DNA of 64,000 bases, taken from NCBI RefSeq assembly GCF_029962485.1, contig NZ_CP073637.1, positions 1,488,001 through 1,552,000 of the forward strand, read 5' to 3'. The notes below the pieces were generated by a model. The model made no database searches. It worked only from the letters and a program-made list of their open reading frames with translations, and had not been told where the DNA came from. A program made the translations under genes and the position numbers. The DNA comes from Burkholderia cepacia. GTDB lineage: Bacteria; Pseudomonadota; Gammaproteobacteria; Burkholderiales; Burkholderiaceae. How positions within the stretch are numbered: position 1 is the first letter of the stretch; the number at the start of each line of letters is the position of its first letter. This document shows positions 17,073 through 27,794 of this stretch, one piece after another.

Positions 17073-18458
17073 ATGAAGCCTCGCCAACCGACAGCCGGCG
17101 CGTTCGCGCGTTCGTGGCTGCATCTCACCGGCGCGTTTGCGCTGGCCGCCACGCTCGTCACCCTTGCCGGCTGTGACGGACAGCCCGGTGCCGGTACGCC
17201 GGCCACACCGGCCGCGAGCGCGGCGAGTGCGTCGGGCGCCGCGAATCTGGTTGCGTCCGCAACGGTTGCCGCGAACGGCGCCGTGGTCGCGACGAACCAG
17301 CCGCAGACGCGCGCGCAAGTTTACGAAGGCGTGCGCCGGATGACGGCGCTCGGCAAGCAACTTTTCTTCGACCCTACGCTGTCAGGTTCCGGCAAGCTCG
17401 CGTGCGCGTCGTGTCACAGCCCCGATCACGCGTTCGGCCCGCCCAATGCGCTGGCCGTGCAGTTGGGCGGCGATGACATGAAGCATCCCGGCTTTCGCGC
17501 GGTGCCGTCGCTGAAGTACCTGCAGGGCGTGCCGCAGTTCACCGAGCACTTCCACGATTCCGACGACGAAGGCGACGAGAGCGTCGATGCAGGCCCGACG
17601 GGCGGCCTCACGTGGGACGGCCGCGTCGATACGGGCGCCGAGCAGGCGCGCATTCCGCTGACTTCGCCGTTCGAGATGAACAGTTCGCCCGCGAAGGTCG
17701 CGCAGGCCGTGAAGGCCGCGCCGTATGCGGACGAGTTCCGCGCGGTGTTCGGCGTGAAGGTGCTCGACGACGATGCGGCCACGTTCAAGGCCGTGCTGCG
17801 CGCGCTTGAAACCTTCGAGCAGACGCCCGAACTGTTCTCGCCGTACACGAGCAAGTACGACGCGTATCTCGCAGGCCATGCACAGCTCACGCCGGCCGAA
17901 CTGCGCGGGCTGCAATTGTTCAACGACGAGAAGAAGGGCAATTGCGCGAGCTGCCACATCAGCCAGCGTGCGCTCGACGGCACGCCGCCGCAGTTCAGCG
18001 ATTTCGGGCTGATCGCGATCGCGGTGCCGCGCAACCGCGCGCTGCCCGTCAACCGCGACCCGCGCTTCCACGATCTCGGCGCGTGCGGCCCCGAGCGCAC
18101 CGACCTGAAGGGCCGTGACGAATTCTGCGGGCTGTTCCGCACACCGTCGCTGCGCAATGTCGCGCTGCGCAAGACCTTCTTCCACAATGGCGTCTATCAC
18201 ACGCTCGAGGACGTGATGCGCTTCTACGTCGAGCGCGACATCCATCCGGAGAAGTTCTACCCGGTCGTGCACGGCAAGGTTCAGATTTACGACGACCTGC
18301 CGAAGCGCTACTGGCCGAACATCAACCGCGAAGCGCCGTTCGACCGCAAGCGTGGCGAGCAGCCGGCGCTGAACGCGGCCGAGATCAAGGACGTGATCGC
18401 ATTCCTCGGCACGCTGACTGACGGATATCAGCAGACGGCCGCGCCGGCAGGGCACTAG
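17073..18458 (+). CDS. Di-haem cytochrome c peroxidase (CcpA/MauG family)
   Basis: 461-residue periplasmic protein that reduces H2O2 using two c-type haems. N-terminal signal with lipobox LAGC (~residue 34) followed by an Ala/Ser-rich linker. Haem sites CASCH at 111-115 and CASCH at 291-295. LFFDPTLSGSGKLACASCHSPD and LRNVALRKTFFHNGVYHTLEDVMRFY are family hallmarks. Longer than typical CcpA (~330 residues) because of the linker and extra loops. Likely transcribed alone from the spacer holding the Pho-box-like repeats. Confidence 0.92.
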   Translation: MKPRQPTAGAFARSWLHLTGAFALAATLVTLAGCDGQPGAGTPATPAASAASASGAANLVASATVAANGAVVATNQPQTRAQVYEGVRRMTALGKQLFFDPTLSGSGKLACASCHSPDHAFGPPNALAVQLGGDDMKHPGFRAVPSLKYLQGVPQFTEHFHDSDDEGDESVDAGPTGGLTWDGRVDTGAEQARIPLTSPFEMNSSPAKVAQAVKAAPYADEFRAVFGVKVLDDDAATFKAVLRALETFEQTPELFSPYTSKYDAYLAGHAQLTPAELRGLQLFNDEKKGNCASCHISQRALDGTPPQFSDFGLIAIAVPRNRALPVNRDPRFHDLGACGPERTDLKGRDEFCGLFRTPSLRNVALRKTFFHNGVYHTLEDVMRFYVERDIHPEKFYPVVHGKVQIYDDLPKRYWPNINREAPFDRKRGEQPALNAAEIKDVIAFLGTLTDGYQQTAAPAGH

Positions 18459-18582
18459 AAGACGTTCGTTGCAGCACGCATGCTATCCTCGCTCGCTGAC
18501 GGGCGCGGTGCGTGCCGGAGGGCCGGCCCCCGGTTCGCCGGCATGCACCGCGCCGTTCGATCGAACATCCAAGGAGAACAAC

Positions 18583-18969
18583 ATGTCGATGCGTGCATCC
18601 CTTTCCGTCGTCACGCGTGTGCTGGCCGGCGCCGCGTGCGCAGCCGCGATGCTGCCTGCCCACGCGCAGAACAACCTGAACTTCCTGAGCGACACGCCGC
18701 TCAGCTACTTCAGCAAGACCGACCGCGCGTCGCTCGCGAAGGCCGCCGAGCAGGTACGCGACGAAGGCAAGGACGGCGAGACCACGACGTGGCAGAGCAG
18801 CGGCCGCGGCACGCAGATCGATGCGAAGCTCACGCCGTCAACGTCCGAGAGCGACGGCAAGACCTGCCGCGAAATCGCCACCGACATCACCGCGAAGGGC
18901 CAGACGATGACGCTCAAGCCCGTCTACTGCAAGACGGCCGCGGGCAAGTGGCAGCTGCAGAAGCACTGA
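18583..18969 (+). CDS. Small exported protein, surface-antigen-like
   Basis: 128 residues with a clear Sec signal peptide (cleavage after AHA, ~29). The remainder resembles the C-terminal part of 17-kDa surface antigen/RT0821-type proteins: TTTWQSSGRGTQIDAKLTPS, GKTCREIATDI, YCKTAAGKWQLQ, with two cysteines placed to form a disulfide. AAGGAG precedes the ATG at good distance. Function unknown; followed by a NUDIX gene 11 bases later. Confidence 0.75.
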   Translation: MSMRASLSVVTRVLAGAACAAAMLPAHAQNNLNFLSDTPLSYFSKTDRASLAKAAEQVRDEGKDGETTTWQSSGRGTQIDAKLTPSTSESDGKTCREIATDITAKGQTMTLKPVYCKTAAGKWQLQKH

Positions 18970-18980
18970 GCACGCGTGTG

Positions 18981-19451
18981 ATGAGGCGGGGCGGCGCGCC
19001 GCGCACGGTGTCGTGCGGCGTCGTGATCCTCGATGCTGCCGGTCGCGTGTTCCTCGCGCATGCGACGGATACCTCGCACTGGGACATCCCGAAGGGGCAG
19101 GGCGAGCCTGGCGAGACGCCGGTCGACGCCGCGCTGCGCGAGCTGCTGGAGGAAACCGGCATCGAATTCGCGCCGGCCAGGCTGCTCGATCTCGGTCGCT
19201 TTGCGTACCGGCACGACAAGGACCTGCACCTGTTCGCGGTGCGGGTGGCCGACGGCGAGATCGATCCCGCGCACTGCACGTGCACGTCGCTGTTCCCGAG
19301 CCGTCGCGACGGCTCGATGATTCCCGAGATGGATGCGTACCGCTGGACCGTGCCGGGCGACCTCGACGCGTATGCGAGCCGCAGCCTTGCGCGGCTGTTT
19401 CGCACGAAGCTGTCGCTGGTGGAGCTGCATCGGCGATTGTCGGGCGGGTGA
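18981..19451 (+). CDS. NUDIX hydrolase
   Basis: 156-residue pyrophosphohydrolase. The Nudix box GEPGETPVDAALRELLEETGI fits G-x5-E-x7-RE-x2-EE-x-G, with Glu side chains for Mg2+. N-terminus SCGVVILDAAGRVFLAHAT and HWDIPKGQGE resemble the diadenosine-polyphosphate/ADP-ribose type; substrate not resolved. ATG 18981 follows a GTGTG stretch without a strong ribosome site. Confidence 0.87.
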   Translation: MRRGGAPRTVSCGVVILDAAGRVFLAHATDTSHWDIPKGQGEPGETPVDAALRELLEETGIEFAPARLLDLGRFAYRHDKDLHLFAVRVADGEIDPAHCTCTSLFPSRRDGSMIPEMDAYRWTVPGDLDAYASRSLARLFRTKLSLVELHRRLSGG

Positions 19452-19500
19452 ACAGGCGGGGCCGCGTTCGTGGCCGTGTTCCGCTTCGATGCACGCAATA

Positions 19501-19528
19501 AAAAAACCGGCCCTCGGGCCGGTTTTTT
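19501..19528. terminator. Bidirectional intrinsic terminator
   Basis: AAAAAACCGGCCC, two-base loop TC, GGGCCGGTTTTTT. Strong GC stem flanked by six As and six Ts, ending both the NUDIX gene (+) and glnS (-). Confidence 0.9.
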
Positions 19529-19582
19529 CATGGTCACGCGACGGTGGCTGTCGAAGCCGCCCGCCACGTGCGGAGCGGGCCG

Positions 19583-21292
19583 TCAGGCCGGCTTGCCCCA
19601 GCTGTCGCGCAGCCCGACGATCCGGTTGAACACCGGCTTGCCGGGCTTCGAATCGACACGGTCGGCAACAAAGTAGCCGTGGCGCTCGAACTGCAGGCGC
19701 GTTTCCGGTGCGATGTCGCCGTTACCCGGCTCCAGATAAGCCTGCACGATCTTCTTCGAATCGGGATTCAGCGCTTCGAGGAAGTTCGCGCCGCCGGCGT
19801 CCGGGTGCGGCTCCTTGAACAGGCGGTCGTAGATCCGCACTTCGGCCGGCTGCGCATGCTTCGCGCTGACCCAGTGGATGTTGCCCTTGACCTTGTACGT
19901 GTTCGCGCCTTCCGTGCCCGACTTGCTGTCCGGGAAGTAGTTGCAGTGCACGGCCGTCACGTTGCCGTCGGCGTCCTTGTCGAAGCCCGTGCATTCGATC
20001 ACGTAGCCGTAGCGCAGGCGCACCTTGTTGCCCGGGAACAGGCGGAAATAGCCCTTCGGCGGGTTCTCGACGAAATCCTCGCGCTCGATCCACAGCTCGC
20101 GCGAGATCGGGAACGTGCGCACGCCGCGATCCGGGTGATGCGGATGCACGGGCGCCGTGCATGCTTCCTCGAGGTCTTCCGGATAGTTGTCGATCACGAG
20201 CTTCAGCGGATCGAGCACCGCGACCGTGCGCGCGGCCTTGTCGTCGAGGTCGTCGCGCAGCGCGCCTTCGAAGATGCTCATGTCGATCCACGAATCGATC
20301 TTGGTTACGCCGATCCGTTCGCAGAACAGGTGAATGCTCTCCGGCGTGAAGCCGCGACGGCGCACGCCGACGATCGTCGGCATCCGCGGGTCGTCCCAGC
20401 CGTCGACGTGACCTTCGGTGACGAGCTGCAGCAGCTTGCGCTTGCTGGTGATCGCGTACGTGAGGTTCAGGCGCGAGAATTCGATCTGTTGCGGCAGCGG
20501 GCGCGTGAACATGCCGGCTTCCGCGAGTTCGTTCAGCACCCAGTCGTACAGCGGCCGGTGATCTTCGAATTCGAGCGTGCACAGCGAATGCGTGATGCCT
20601 TCGAGCGCATCCGAGATGCAGTGCGTGTAGTCATACATCGGATACACGCACCACGCGTCGCCGGTGCGGTAGTGGTGCGCGTAGCGGATCCGGTAGATCA
20701 CCGGGTCGCGCATGTTCATGTTCGGCGAAGCCATGTCGATCTTCGCGCGCAGCACGTGCTCGCCTTCCTTGAACTCGCCGGCCTTCATGCGGCGGAACAG
20801 GTCGAGGTTTTCTTCCGGCGTGCGCTCGCGGAACGGCGACGGCTTGCCGCCTTCCGTCAGCGAGCCGCGGTTCGCGCGCATTTCATCGGCGCTCTGGCTG
20901 TCGACATACGCCTTGCCGCGCTTGATCAGCAGCTCGGCGAACTCGTACAGCTTGTCGTAGTAGTCGCTCGCGAAATACTGATGATCGACCGCGTCCTTGC
21001 GCCAGTCGAAACCGAGCCAGCGCACCGCGTCGACGATCGAGTCGACGTACTCGACGCTTTCCTTTTCCGGGTTCGTGTCGTCGAAGCGCAGGTGGCACAC
21101 GCCGCCGTAGTCGCGCGCGACGCTGAAGTTCAGGCAGATGCTCTTCGCATGGCCGATGTGCAGATAGCCGTTCGGCTCGGGCGGGAAGCGCGTCTCGACG
21201 CGTCCGCTCCATTTGCCGGTGCGGTTGTCGTCGTCGATGATGTTGCGGATGAAATTGGAAGCCGCGGGGGCGTCGTTGCGTTCGGTGCTCAT
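19583..21292 (-). CDS. glnS: Glutaminyl-tRNA synthetase
   Basis: 569-residue class I synthetase charging tRNA-Gln. [13 protein letters not shown] holds the HIGH motif and ITSKRKL is the KMSKS equivalent; [10 protein letters not shown] and the anticodon-binding beta-barrels (from ~residue 345) are intact. The start MSTERND at 21292 is used; the frame extends upstream through non-coding sequence. A promoter with GTTACA / 16 bases / TATATT on the minus strand (21412-21439) gives a leader of ~110 bases. Confidence 0.97.
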   Translation of the reverse strand: MSTERNDAPAASNFIRNIIDDDNRTGKWSGRVETRFPPEPNGYLHIGHAKSICLNFSVARDYGGVCHLRFDDTNPEKESVEYVDSIVDAVRWLGFDWRKDAVDHQYFASDYYDKLYEFAELLIKRGKAYVDSQSADEMRANRGSLTEGGKPSPFRERTPEENLDLFRRMKAGEFKEGEHVLRAKIDMASPNMNMRDPVIYRIRYAHHYRTGDAWCVYPMYDYTHCISDALEGITHSLCTLEFEDHRPLYDWVLNELAEAGMFTRPLPQQIEFSRLNLTYAITSKRKLLQLVTEGHVDGWDDPRMPTIVGVRRRGFTPESIHLFCERIGVTKIDSWIDMSIFEGALRDDLDDKAARTVAVLDPLKLVIDNYPEDLEEACTAPVHPHHPDRGVRTFPISRELWIEREDFVENPPKGYFRLFPGNKVRLRYGYVIECTGFDKDADGNVTAVHCNYFPDSKSGTEGANTYKVKGNIHWVSAKHAQPAEVRIYDRLFKEPHPDAGGANFLEALNPDSKKIVQAYLEPGNGDIAPETRLQFERHGYFVADRVDSKPGKPVFNRIVGLRDSWGKPA

Positions 21293-21411
21293 GCGGTTGG
21301 CGTCAGGTTGTGTCGGCGCGTCGCGCCGGTTTAATCCTGTAATTCTACCTGACCGGGGTCCGTCCCGCGCGGCTTGCGGGTCCGGCACCGTGCGTTCGCG
21401 ATGCGTACCGC

Positions 21412-21439
21412 AATATATCGAGTGTGTGTCGGCTGTAAC
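21412..21439 (-). promoter_or_regulatory. Putative sigma70 promoter of glnS
   Basis: Minus strand: -35 GTTACA (21439-21434), 16-base spacer, -10 TATATT (21417-21412). It lies 120 bases before the glnS start codon. Confidence 0.5.
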
Positions 21440-21454
21440 ACGACGTAAATCGGA

Positions 21455-21484
21455 TTGCCCGCGCCGTTCGGGTTTTCCTATGAT
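21455..21484 (+). promoter_or_regulatory. Putative sigma70 promoter of the glycine-zipper lipoprotein
   Basis: TTGCCC (21455-21460), 18-base spacer, TATGAT (21479-21484), 61 bases before the start codon at 21546; back-to-back with the glnS promoter. Confidence 0.5.
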
Positions 21485-21545
21485 GGCTTTACCGATACAA
21501 CGCCGCCATTCGTATTTTTTTCCGGGCGGAAGGAAGCCAATAACC

Positions 21546-21755
21546 ATGATGAAGAAGACCACTTTTCTCGTTCGCACCGCGGTGATCGTCGCGGCCCTGT
21601 CGCAACTCGGCGCATGCGCGATGACGCATACGCAACGTAATGCCGGTATCGGTGCGGCCGCGGGCGGCGCGCTCGGCTACCTGATCACGGGCGGCCCGGT
21701 CGGCACCGTCGCCGGTGCGGCGGCAGGCGGCCTGGTCGGCGCCGGCGTCCGCTGA
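21546..21755 (+). CDS. Glycine-zipper lipoprotein (OsmB-like)
   Basis: 69-residue lipoprotein. Signal peptide with lipobox LGAC (~residue 24), then a short polar stretch and a glycine-zipper helix [18 protein letters not shown], continuing with [15 protein letters not shown]. Such proteins sit in the outer membrane and are often stress-induced. GGAAGGA lies before tandem ATGs at 21546 and 21549. Monocistronic, followed by an 11-bp hairpin. Confidence 0.85.
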   Translation: MMKKTTFLVRTAVIVAALSQLGACAMTHTQRNAGIGAAAGGALGYLITGGPVGTVAGAAAGGLVGAGVR

Positions 21756-21802
21756 TCGAAGCCGGCGGGCGCCCGCGACGCGGGTGCCGCTGAACGCCGG
21801 CC

Positions 21803-21834
21803 GGTCGTGACGCCGGTCCGAGCGCGTCACGACC
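21803..21834 (+). terminator. Hairpin after the lipoprotein gene
   Basis: GGTCGTGACGC, ten-base loop, GCGTCACGACC: an 11-bp perfect stem 47 bases after the stop codon. No T-run follows, so terminator activity is likely but not certain. Confidence 0.5.
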
Positions 21835-21945
21835 CGCATGAATTTCACGCACATCCCCGGTTTTTGACAGGCAGCATCAGGGAGAGGAGGGTGTGCGACA
21901 CTTCGTCGACGCCACATCACGATTCCAATCGTCGACGAATCCTCC

Positions 21946-22494
21946 ATGAGCGACCCCTTCGTTTTCGTCCTGCCGGGCTACGGCAATTCCGGCCCGCTTC
22001 ACTGGCAGAGCCGCTGGGAGCGTGCCGACGCGCGCTTTTCGCGAATCGCGATGCCCGACTGGGACCACGCGTTCCGCAACGGCTGGTGTCTCGCGCTCGA
22101 CCGTGCGGTCGAAGCCGCGGGCGGCCCCGTACTGATTGCCGGCCACAGCCTCGGCACGCTGACCACCGCATGGTGGGCGACGCGCTATGCGCGCCCGGCT
22201 GCGCTCGCGAAAGTACGCGGTGCGCTGCTCGTCGCGTTGCCCGATCCCGCCGGGCCGGCGTTTCCGGCCGACGCGCACGGCTTCGGCCCGGTGCCGCACG
22301 AGCGGTTGCCATTTCCGACTTGCGTCGTCGCGAGCAGCGACGACCCGTACGGTTCGCTCGCATTCGCGCGCGGTTGCGCACACGCGTGGGGCAGTGAACT
22401 CCGCGAGATCGGCCCGCGCGGCCACATCAATGCGGACAGCGGGCTCGGCGACTGGCCGGCCGCCCGCGGCTGGCTCGACGCGCTCGCGCGGTAG
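21946..22494 (+). CDS. RBBP9/YdeN family alpha/beta hydrolase
   Basis: 182-residue cytosolic serine hydrolase. VLPGYGNSGPLHWQSRWE opens the family; the nucleophile is in AGHSLGTL, the acid in SSDDPYGS, and the histidine in GPRGHINADSGLGDW, the RBBP9 hallmark. Physiological substrate unknown for bacterial members. Converges on the CoA-transferase gene with a 32-base gap. Confidence 0.9.
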   Translation: MSDPFVFVLPGYGNSGPLHWQSRWERADARFSRIAMPDWDHAFRNGWCLALDRAVEAAGGPVLIAGHSLGTLTTAWWATRYARPAALAKVRGALLVALPDPAGPAFPADAHGFGPVPHERLPFPTCVVASSDDPYGSLAFARGCAHAWGSELREIGPRGHINADSGLGDWPAARGWLDALAR

Positions 22495-22526
22495 GCGGGC
22501 GAGCGCCACCGCGCGAGCCTGACGCG

Positions 22527-23747
22527 TCAGATTGCCTGTTTCGCCTTCAGCGCGGCAATCCGCGCATCGTCGTAACCGAGCATGTCGCGCAGCACGTCGT
22601 CGGTCTGCGCGCCGAGCAGCGGCGGGGCCGTGCGCGCGTCGGGCGGCGTCGCGCTCATCCGGATCGGGTTGCGCACGAGCTTCACGTCCGCGCCGCACGG
22701 GTGCGGCAGCGACACCTGCATCCCGCGCGCGACCACCTGCTCGTTGTCGAACACTTCGTCGAGATCGTTGATCGGCCCGCACGGCACGCCGGCCGCTTCG
22801 AGCACGGCGATCCAGTCGGCCTTGCCGCGCGCCTTCACCATCTCCGCGAGGATCGGCACCAGCGTGTCGCGATGGCGCACGCGCGACGGATTCGTCGCGA
22901 AACGCTCGTCGTCGGCCAGCTCGGGCCGGCCGCCGGCCTCGACGAACTTGCGGAACTGCCCGTCGTTGCCGACCGCGACGATGATCCAGCCGTCGCTCGT
23001 CTGGAACGTCTGGTACGGCACGATGTTCGGATGCGCGTTGCCCCAGCGCACCGGCGGCTTGCCGCTCGCGAGGAAGTTGGTGTTCATGTTCGCGAGCAGC
23101 GCGACCTGCACGTCGAGCAGCGCCATGTCGATGTACTGGCCTTCGCCCGTCCGGTCGCGGTGCGCGAGCGCCGCAAGCACGGCGATCGTCGAATAGAGGC
23201 CCGTCGCGAGATCGGCGATCGCGACGCCGGCCTTCTGCGGGCCGCCGCCCGGCTCGCCGTCGCGCTCGCCGGTGATGCTCATGAAGCCGCCGATCCCCTG
23301 CACGATGAAGTCGTAGCCCGCACGGTGCGCGTACGGGCCCGTCTGGCCGAAGCCGGTGACCGAGCAATAGACGAGATCGGGCTTCACCGCGCGCAGCGAG
23401 TCGTAATCGAGCCCGTATTTCTTCAACTGGCCGACCTTGTAGTTCTCGAGCACGACGTCGCTTTGCGCGGCGAGTTCCCGCACGATCTGCTGGCCTTCGG
23501 GCGTCGCGATGTCGATTGTCACCGAGCGCTTGTTGCGGTTCGCCGCGAGGTAGTACGCGGCCTCGGCGGTATCCGCGCCGTCCGCGTCCTTCAGGTACGG
23601 CGGCCCCCAGTGACGCGTGTCGTCGCCGGCGCCGGGGCGCTCGACCTTGATCACGTCCGCGCCGAAATCGGCGAGCGTCTGCGCGCACCACGGGCCCGCG
23701 AGCACGCGGGTGAGGTCCAGCACGCGGATATGGCTCAGGGCACCCAT
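22527..23747 (-). CDS. CaiB/BaiF family (class III) CoA-transferase
   Basis: 406 residues, family III CoA-transferase moving CoA between carboxylic acids via an aspartyl-CoA thioester. N-terminus [30 protein letters not shown] and [16 protein letters not shown] (catalytic Asp) are characteristic; the rest gives the interlocked-dimer fold. MGALSH at 23747 is chosen because AAAGGAG on the minus strand lies eight bases before it, whereas the alternative start at 23768 lacks one. Acid substrates cannot be read from sequence; succinyl-CoA-dependent members are common. Confidence 0.92.
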   Translation of the reverse strand: MGALSHIRVLDLTRVLAGPWCAQTLADFGADVIKVERPGAGDDTRHWGPPYLKDADGADTAEAAYYLAANRNKRSVTIDIATPEGQQIVRELAAQSDVVLENYKVGQLKKYGLDYDSLRAVKPDLVYCSVTGFGQTGPYAHRAGYDFIVQGIGGFMSITGERDGEPGGGPQKAGVAIADLATGLYSTIAVLAALAHRDRTGEGQYIDMALLDVQVALLANMNTNFLASGKPPVRWGNAHPNIVPYQTFQTSDGWIIVAVGNDGQFRKFVEAGGRPELADDERFATNPSRVRHRDTLVPILAEMVKARGKADWIAVLEAAGVPCGPINDLDEVFDNEQVVARGMQVSLPHPCGADVKLVRNPIRMSATPPDARTAPPLLGAQTDDVLRDMLGYDDARIAALKAKQAI

Positions 23748-23909
23748 CGTCGAATCGTCTCCTTTCATGGCTGGCCTGCCTTGTCAGGCAAGGCCGATTG
23801 GCATGCCGAGCATCTTAAGGCGAATCGGCCGTCCGGGTGGCCCACCCGGCCCGTCCGGAAGGCCGAGCCGCTTTGCCGGCGCTTTGCCCGGAAGCCGGCC
23901 CCGATCCCG

Positions 23910-23915
23910 TATAAT
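23910..23915 (+). promoter_or_regulatory. -10 element of alaS
   Basis: Perfect TATAAT 85 bases before the alaS start. The best -35 (TTGCCC at 23884) is 20 bases away, longer than optimal. Confidence 0.5.
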
Positions 23916-24000
23916 CGATCGTTTCCGAATCCATGCCGTCGCGCGCCCGTCAAGGGCGCCGGCGTTTGAAGCCGTCTTTGCCAGACTGTCCCCGCACGCC

Positions 24001-26625
24001 ATGAAAGCTGCCGAAATCCGCGAGAAATTCCTCAAATTCTTCGAATCGAAGGGCCACACGATCGTCCGGTCGTCGAGCCTCGTGCCCGGTAACGACCCCA
24101 CGCTGATGTTCACGAACTCGGGCATGGTCCAGTTCAAGGACGTGTTCCTCGGCACGGATCCGCGCCCGTACTCGCGCGCCACGACGGCGCAGCGCAGCGT
24201 GCGCGCGGGCGGCAAGCACAACGACCTCGAGAACGTCGGCTACACGGCGCGCCACCACACGTTCTTCGAGATGCTCGGCAACTTCTCGTTCGGCGACTAC
24301 TTCAAGCACGACGCGATCAAGTTCGCATGGGAGCTGCTGACCACGGTCTACCAGCTGCCGAAGGACAAGCTGTGGGTCACCGTCTACCAGGAAGACGACG
24401 AGGCGTACGACATCTGGGCGAAGGAAGTCGGCGTGCCGACCGAGCGCATTATCCGCATCGGCGACAACAAGGGCGCGCGCTACGCGTCGGACAACTTCTG
24501 GACGATGGGCGACACGGGCCCGTGCGGCCCGTGTACCGAAATCTTCTACGACCACGGCCCGGACGTGTGGGGCGGCCCGCCGGGATCGCCTGAAGAAGAC
24601 GGCGACCGCTACATCGAGATCTGGAACCTCGTGTTCATGCAGTTCAACCGCGACGCGCAGGGCAACATGACGCGCCTGCCGAAGCAGTCGGTCGACACCG
24701 GCATGGGCCTCGAGCGTCTCGCCGCGGTGCTGCAGCACGTGCACAGCAACTACGAGATCGACCTGTTCCAGAACCTGATCAAGGCCGCCGCGCGCGTGAC
24801 CGAGATCAGCGACCTCACGAACAACTCGCTGAAGGTGATCGCCGATCACATCCGCGCGTGCTCGTTCCTGATCGTCGACGGCGTGATTCCCGGCAACGAA
24901 GGCCGCGGCTACGTGCTGCGCCGGATCGTGCGCCGCGCGATCCGCCACGGCTACAAGCTCGGCCGCAAGGGTTCGTTCTTCCACAAGCTGGTGGCCGACC
25001 TCGTCGCCGAGATGGGCGTCGCGTATCCGGAGCTGAAGGAAGCCGAACAGCGCGTGACCGACGTGCTGCGCCAGGAAGAAGAGCGCTTCTTCGAGACGAT
25101 CGAGCACGGCATGTCGATCCTCGAAGCCGCGCTGGCGGATGTCGAAGCGAAGGGCGGCAAGGTGCTCGACGGTGAGCTCGCGTTCAAGCTGCACGATACC
25201 TACGGCTTCCCGCTCGACCTCACGGCCGACGTGTGCCGCGAGCGCGGGATGACGGTCGACGAGCCGGCATTCGACGACGCGATGGCGCGCCAGCGCGAAC
25301 AGGCGCGCGCGGCCGGCAAGTTCAAGGCCGCGCAGGGCCTCGAATACACGGGCGCGAAGACCACGTTCCACGGCTACGAGGAAATCGCGTTCGACGACGC
25401 GAAGATCGTTGCGCTGTACGTCGACGGCTCGTCGGTCAACGAAGTGAAGACCGGCCAGGATGCGGTCGTCGTGCTCGACCACACGCCGTTCTACGCGGAA
25501 TCGGGCGGCCAGGTCGGCGACCAGGGCGTGCTCGCGAACGCCGCGACGCGCTTTGCGGTGGCCGACACGCTGAAGGTGCAGGCCGACGTGATCGGTCATC
25601 ACGGCACGCTGGAGCAGGGCACGCTGAAGGTCGGCGACGTGTTGCGCGCGGAAATCGACGCGCATCGCCGCGCCCGCACGCAGCGCAACCACTCGGCCAC
25701 CCATCTGATGCACAAGGCGCTGCGCGAAGTGCTCGGCGCGCACGTGCAGCAGAAGGGTTCGCTGGTCGACGCGGAAAAGACCCGTTTCGACTTCGCGCAC
25801 AACGCGCCGATGACCGACGACGAAATCCGTCGTGTCGAGCAGATCGTCAACAACGAGATCCTGGCCAACGCGCCGGGCATCGTGCGCGTGATGCCGTACG
25901 ACGAAGCGGTGAAGGGCGGCGCGATGGCGCTGTTCGGCGAGAAGTACGGCGACGAAGTGCGCGTGCTCGACCTCGGTTTCTCGCGTGAACTGTGCGGCGG
26001 CACGCACGTGAGCCGCAGCGGCGACATCGGCTTCTTCAAGATCGTCGTCGAAGGCGGCGTCGCGGCCGGCATCCGCCGTGTCGAGGCGATCACCGGCGAC
26101 AACGCGGTGCGCTACGTGCAGGATCTCGACGCGCGCGTGAACGAAGCCGCGGCCGCGCTGAAGGCGCAGCCGTCGGAGCTCACGCAACGCATCGCGCAGG
26201 TGCAGGACCAGGTGAAGTCGCTCGAGAAGGAGCTGGGCGCGCTGAAGTCGAAGCTCGCGTCGAGCCAGGGCGACGAGCTCGCGCAGCAGGCCATCGAAAT
26301 CGGCGGCGTGTACGTGCTGGCCGCGACGCTCGACGGCGCCGACGCGAAGACGCTGCGCGAAACGGTCGACAAGCTGAAGGACAAGCTGAAGAGCGCGGCG
26401 ATCGTGCTGGCGGCCGTCGAAGGCGGCAAGGTCAGCCTGATCGCAGGCGTCACGCCGGACGCGAGCAAGAAGGTCAAGGCCGGCGAGCTCGTGAACTTCG
26501 TCGCGCAGCAGGTCGGCGGCAAGGGCGGCGGCCGGCCGGACATGGCGCAGGCAGGCGGCACCGAGCCGGCCAACCTGCCGGGCGCGCTGGCCGGCGTGAA
26601 GGGCTGGGTCGAAGAGCGGCTCTGA
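24001..26625 (+). CDS. alaS: Alanyl-tRNA synthetase
   Basis: 874-residue class II synthetase. Aminoacylation domain from residue 1 ([15 protein letters not shown], motif 1-3 region with [19 protein letters not shown]), tRNA-recognition helices, then the editing domain with [11 protein letters not shown] and CGGTH zinc ligands, and a C-terminal C-Ala domain with coiled coil (~residues 725-770) and a glycine-rich [15 protein letters not shown]. Full length compared with E. coli (876). Monocistronic with a downstream terminator. Confidence 0.97.
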   Translation: MKAAEIREKFLKFFESKGHTIVRSSSLVPGNDPTLMFTNSGMVQFKDVFLGTDPRPYSRATTAQRSVRAGGKHNDLENVGYTARHHTFFEMLGNFSFGDYFKHDAIKFAWELLTTVYQLPKDKLWVTVYQEDDEAYDIWAKEVGVPTERIIRIGDNKGARYASDNFWTMGDTGPCGPCTEIFYDHGPDVWGGPPGSPEEDGDRYIEIWNLVFMQFNRDAQGNMTRLPKQSVDTGMGLERLAAVLQHVHSNYEIDLFQNLIKAAARVTEISDLTNNSLKVIADHIRACSFLIVDGVIPGNEGRGYVLRRIVRRAIRHGYKLGRKGSFFHKLVADLVAEMGVAYPELKEAEQRVTDVLRQEEERFFETIEHGMSILEAALADVEAKGGKVLDGELAFKLHDTYGFPLDLTADVCRERGMTVDEPAFDDAMARQREQARAAGKFKAAQGLEYTGAKTTFHGYEEIAFDDAKIVALYVDGSSVNEVKTGQDAVVVLDHTPFYAESGGQVGDQGVLANAATRFAVADTLKVQADVIGHHGTLEQGTLKVGDVLRAEIDAHRRARTQRNHSATHLMHKALREVLGAHVQQKGSLVDAEKTRFDFAHNAPMTDDEIRRVEQIVNNEILANAPGIVRVMPYDEAVKGGAMALFGEKYGDEVRVLDLGFSRELCGGTHVSRSGDIGFFKIVVEGGVAAGIRRVEAITGDNAVRYVQDLDARVNEAAAALKAQPSELTQRIAQVQDQVKSLEKELGALKSKLASSQGDELAQQAIEIGGVYVLAATLDGADAKTLRETVDKLKDKLKSAAIVLAAVEGGKVSLIAGVTPDASKKVKAGELVNFVAQQVGGKGGGRPDMAQAGGTEPANLPGALAGVKGWVEERL

Positions 26626-26680
26626 TCGTCACGTCATCGATGCGACGCCGTTTCACTGACGGCATCGCATGAGTTAAAAG

Positions 26681-26712
26681 ACGACCCGATCGGCGGATGC
26701 CGGTCGGGTCGT
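26681..26712 (+). terminator. Intrinsic terminator of alaS
   Basis: ACGACCCGATCGG pairs with CCGGTCGGGTCGT through 13 pairs including one G-U, with a six-base loop and a following TTCGTTT; AAAAG precedes it, so it may also end the convergent LysR transcript. Confidence 0.8.
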
Positions 26713-26756
26713 TTCGTTTGTGCGCGTCGATCGATGCGGCGGCGCGTGAACACGGG

Positions 26757-27671
26757 TCAGGCTGTCGCGGTCACCGGTGGCTTCGTCTCGTCGGCAGGCC
26801 GCTGCACGGCCTCCGTGAGCGCATCGCGCAGCGCGGCGAGGGCAGCCGACGCGTACCCCTGCCGCCACGCGAGCAGCGTGTCGATGCCCTCCAGTTCGGG
26901 GATGACGTGCGCGGCAATGTTGCCGGTCTCGGGCTGCAAGTCGAGCACCGAACGCGGCGCGACCGCAACGCCAGCGCCGGCCGCGACACACGCGACGATC
27001 GCGTGATACGAGCCGAGTTCGAGCACGCGCGCTGGCTTCACGCCATGCGCCGCATACCACCGCTCGACGTACTTGCGATACGTGCAGCCGCGCTCGAACG
27101 CGATCAGCGTCGGCAGGATCACGTCACGCGGCGTGCGTACCGGCGGATGGCCGCGCGGCGTCAGCAGCACGAGATTCTCGCGGAAGATCGGCACCGTCTC
27201 GAACGTGTCGGGCAGCGTGCCCGGCTCGGGCGGGCGCGCGAACAGCGCGGCATCGATCTCGAAGTCGCGCACCCGGTCGATCAGCCAGCCCGTCGTGCCC
27301 GTCTGCAGTTCGAGCGACACATCGGGCCATGCGTGGTGATAGTGCGCGAGTATGGTCGGCAGCCGGCTCGCGGCCGTGCTTTCCATCGTGCCGAGCCGCA
27401 GCCGGCCACGCGGCGTGTCCTCGCGCACGGCGTCGCGCGCCTCATCGGCGAGCGCGAGCAGGCGCTCCGCATACGGCAGCAGCGTGTGCCCGGCCGGCGT
27501 CAGGACCAGCCGACGGCCGTCGCGCACGAACAGCGCCGCGCCGAGTTCTTCCTCGAGCTGCTTGATACGCGTCGTGACGTTCGACTGCACGCGATTGAGC
27601 TTGGCCGCCGCACGCGTCACGCCGTTCTCGCGCACGACCGCCCGGAATATCGCCAGCGCGGCCAGATCCAT
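26757..27671 (-). CDS. LysR family transcriptional regulator
   Basis: 304 residues. HTH at ~2-60 (AALAIFRAVVRENGVTRAAAKLNRVQSNVTTRIKQLEEELG), then a substrate-binding domain with LRLGTMESTAASRLP and GCTYRKYVERWY, typical of the PutA/GltC-like subgroup next to YbfB transporters. MDLAAL at 27671 has GGAGAG upstream on the minus strand. Divergent from an MFS transporter gene, which it presumably controls. Confidence 0.9.
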   Translation of the reverse strand: MDLAALAIFRAVVRENGVTRAAAKLNRVQSNVTTRIKQLEEELGAALFVRDGRRLVLTPAGHTLLPYAERLLALADEARDAVREDTPRGRLRLGTMESTAASRLPTILAHYHHAWPDVSLELQTGTTGWLIDRVRDFEIDAALFARPPEPGTLPDTFETVPIFRENLVLLTPRGHPPVRTPRDVILPTLIAFERGCTYRKYVERWYAAHGVKPARVLELGSYHAIVACVAAGAGVAVAPRSVLDLQPETGNIAAHVIPELEGIDTLLAWRQGYASAALAALRDALTEAVQRPADETKPPVTATA

Positions 27672-27695
27672 GATTCTCTCCAAGGGATGAGTCGA

Positions 27696-27720
27696 TTCTC
27701 AATTATTCATTTTTCGAGAA
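27696..27720. promoter_or_regulatory. Inverted repeat in the LysR/MFS intergenic region
   Basis: TTCTC (27696-27700) and GAGAA (27716-27720) separated by 15 AT-rich bases, between the two divergent start codons. Size and position fit a LysR-type recognition or activation site. Confidence 0.4.
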
Positions 27721-27794
27721 CGTTTGGTCAAGCTACGATGGAAGCATTCCGATTCCCGATCCGGCCGGCGCGCTGAGTGCCGACCGCTGCCGCC

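Noticed and set aside
21293..21577. N-terminal extension of glnS by 95 residues
   Set aside because: It crosses the divergent promoter region and the start of the lipoprotein gene; GlnRS family begins at MSTERND.
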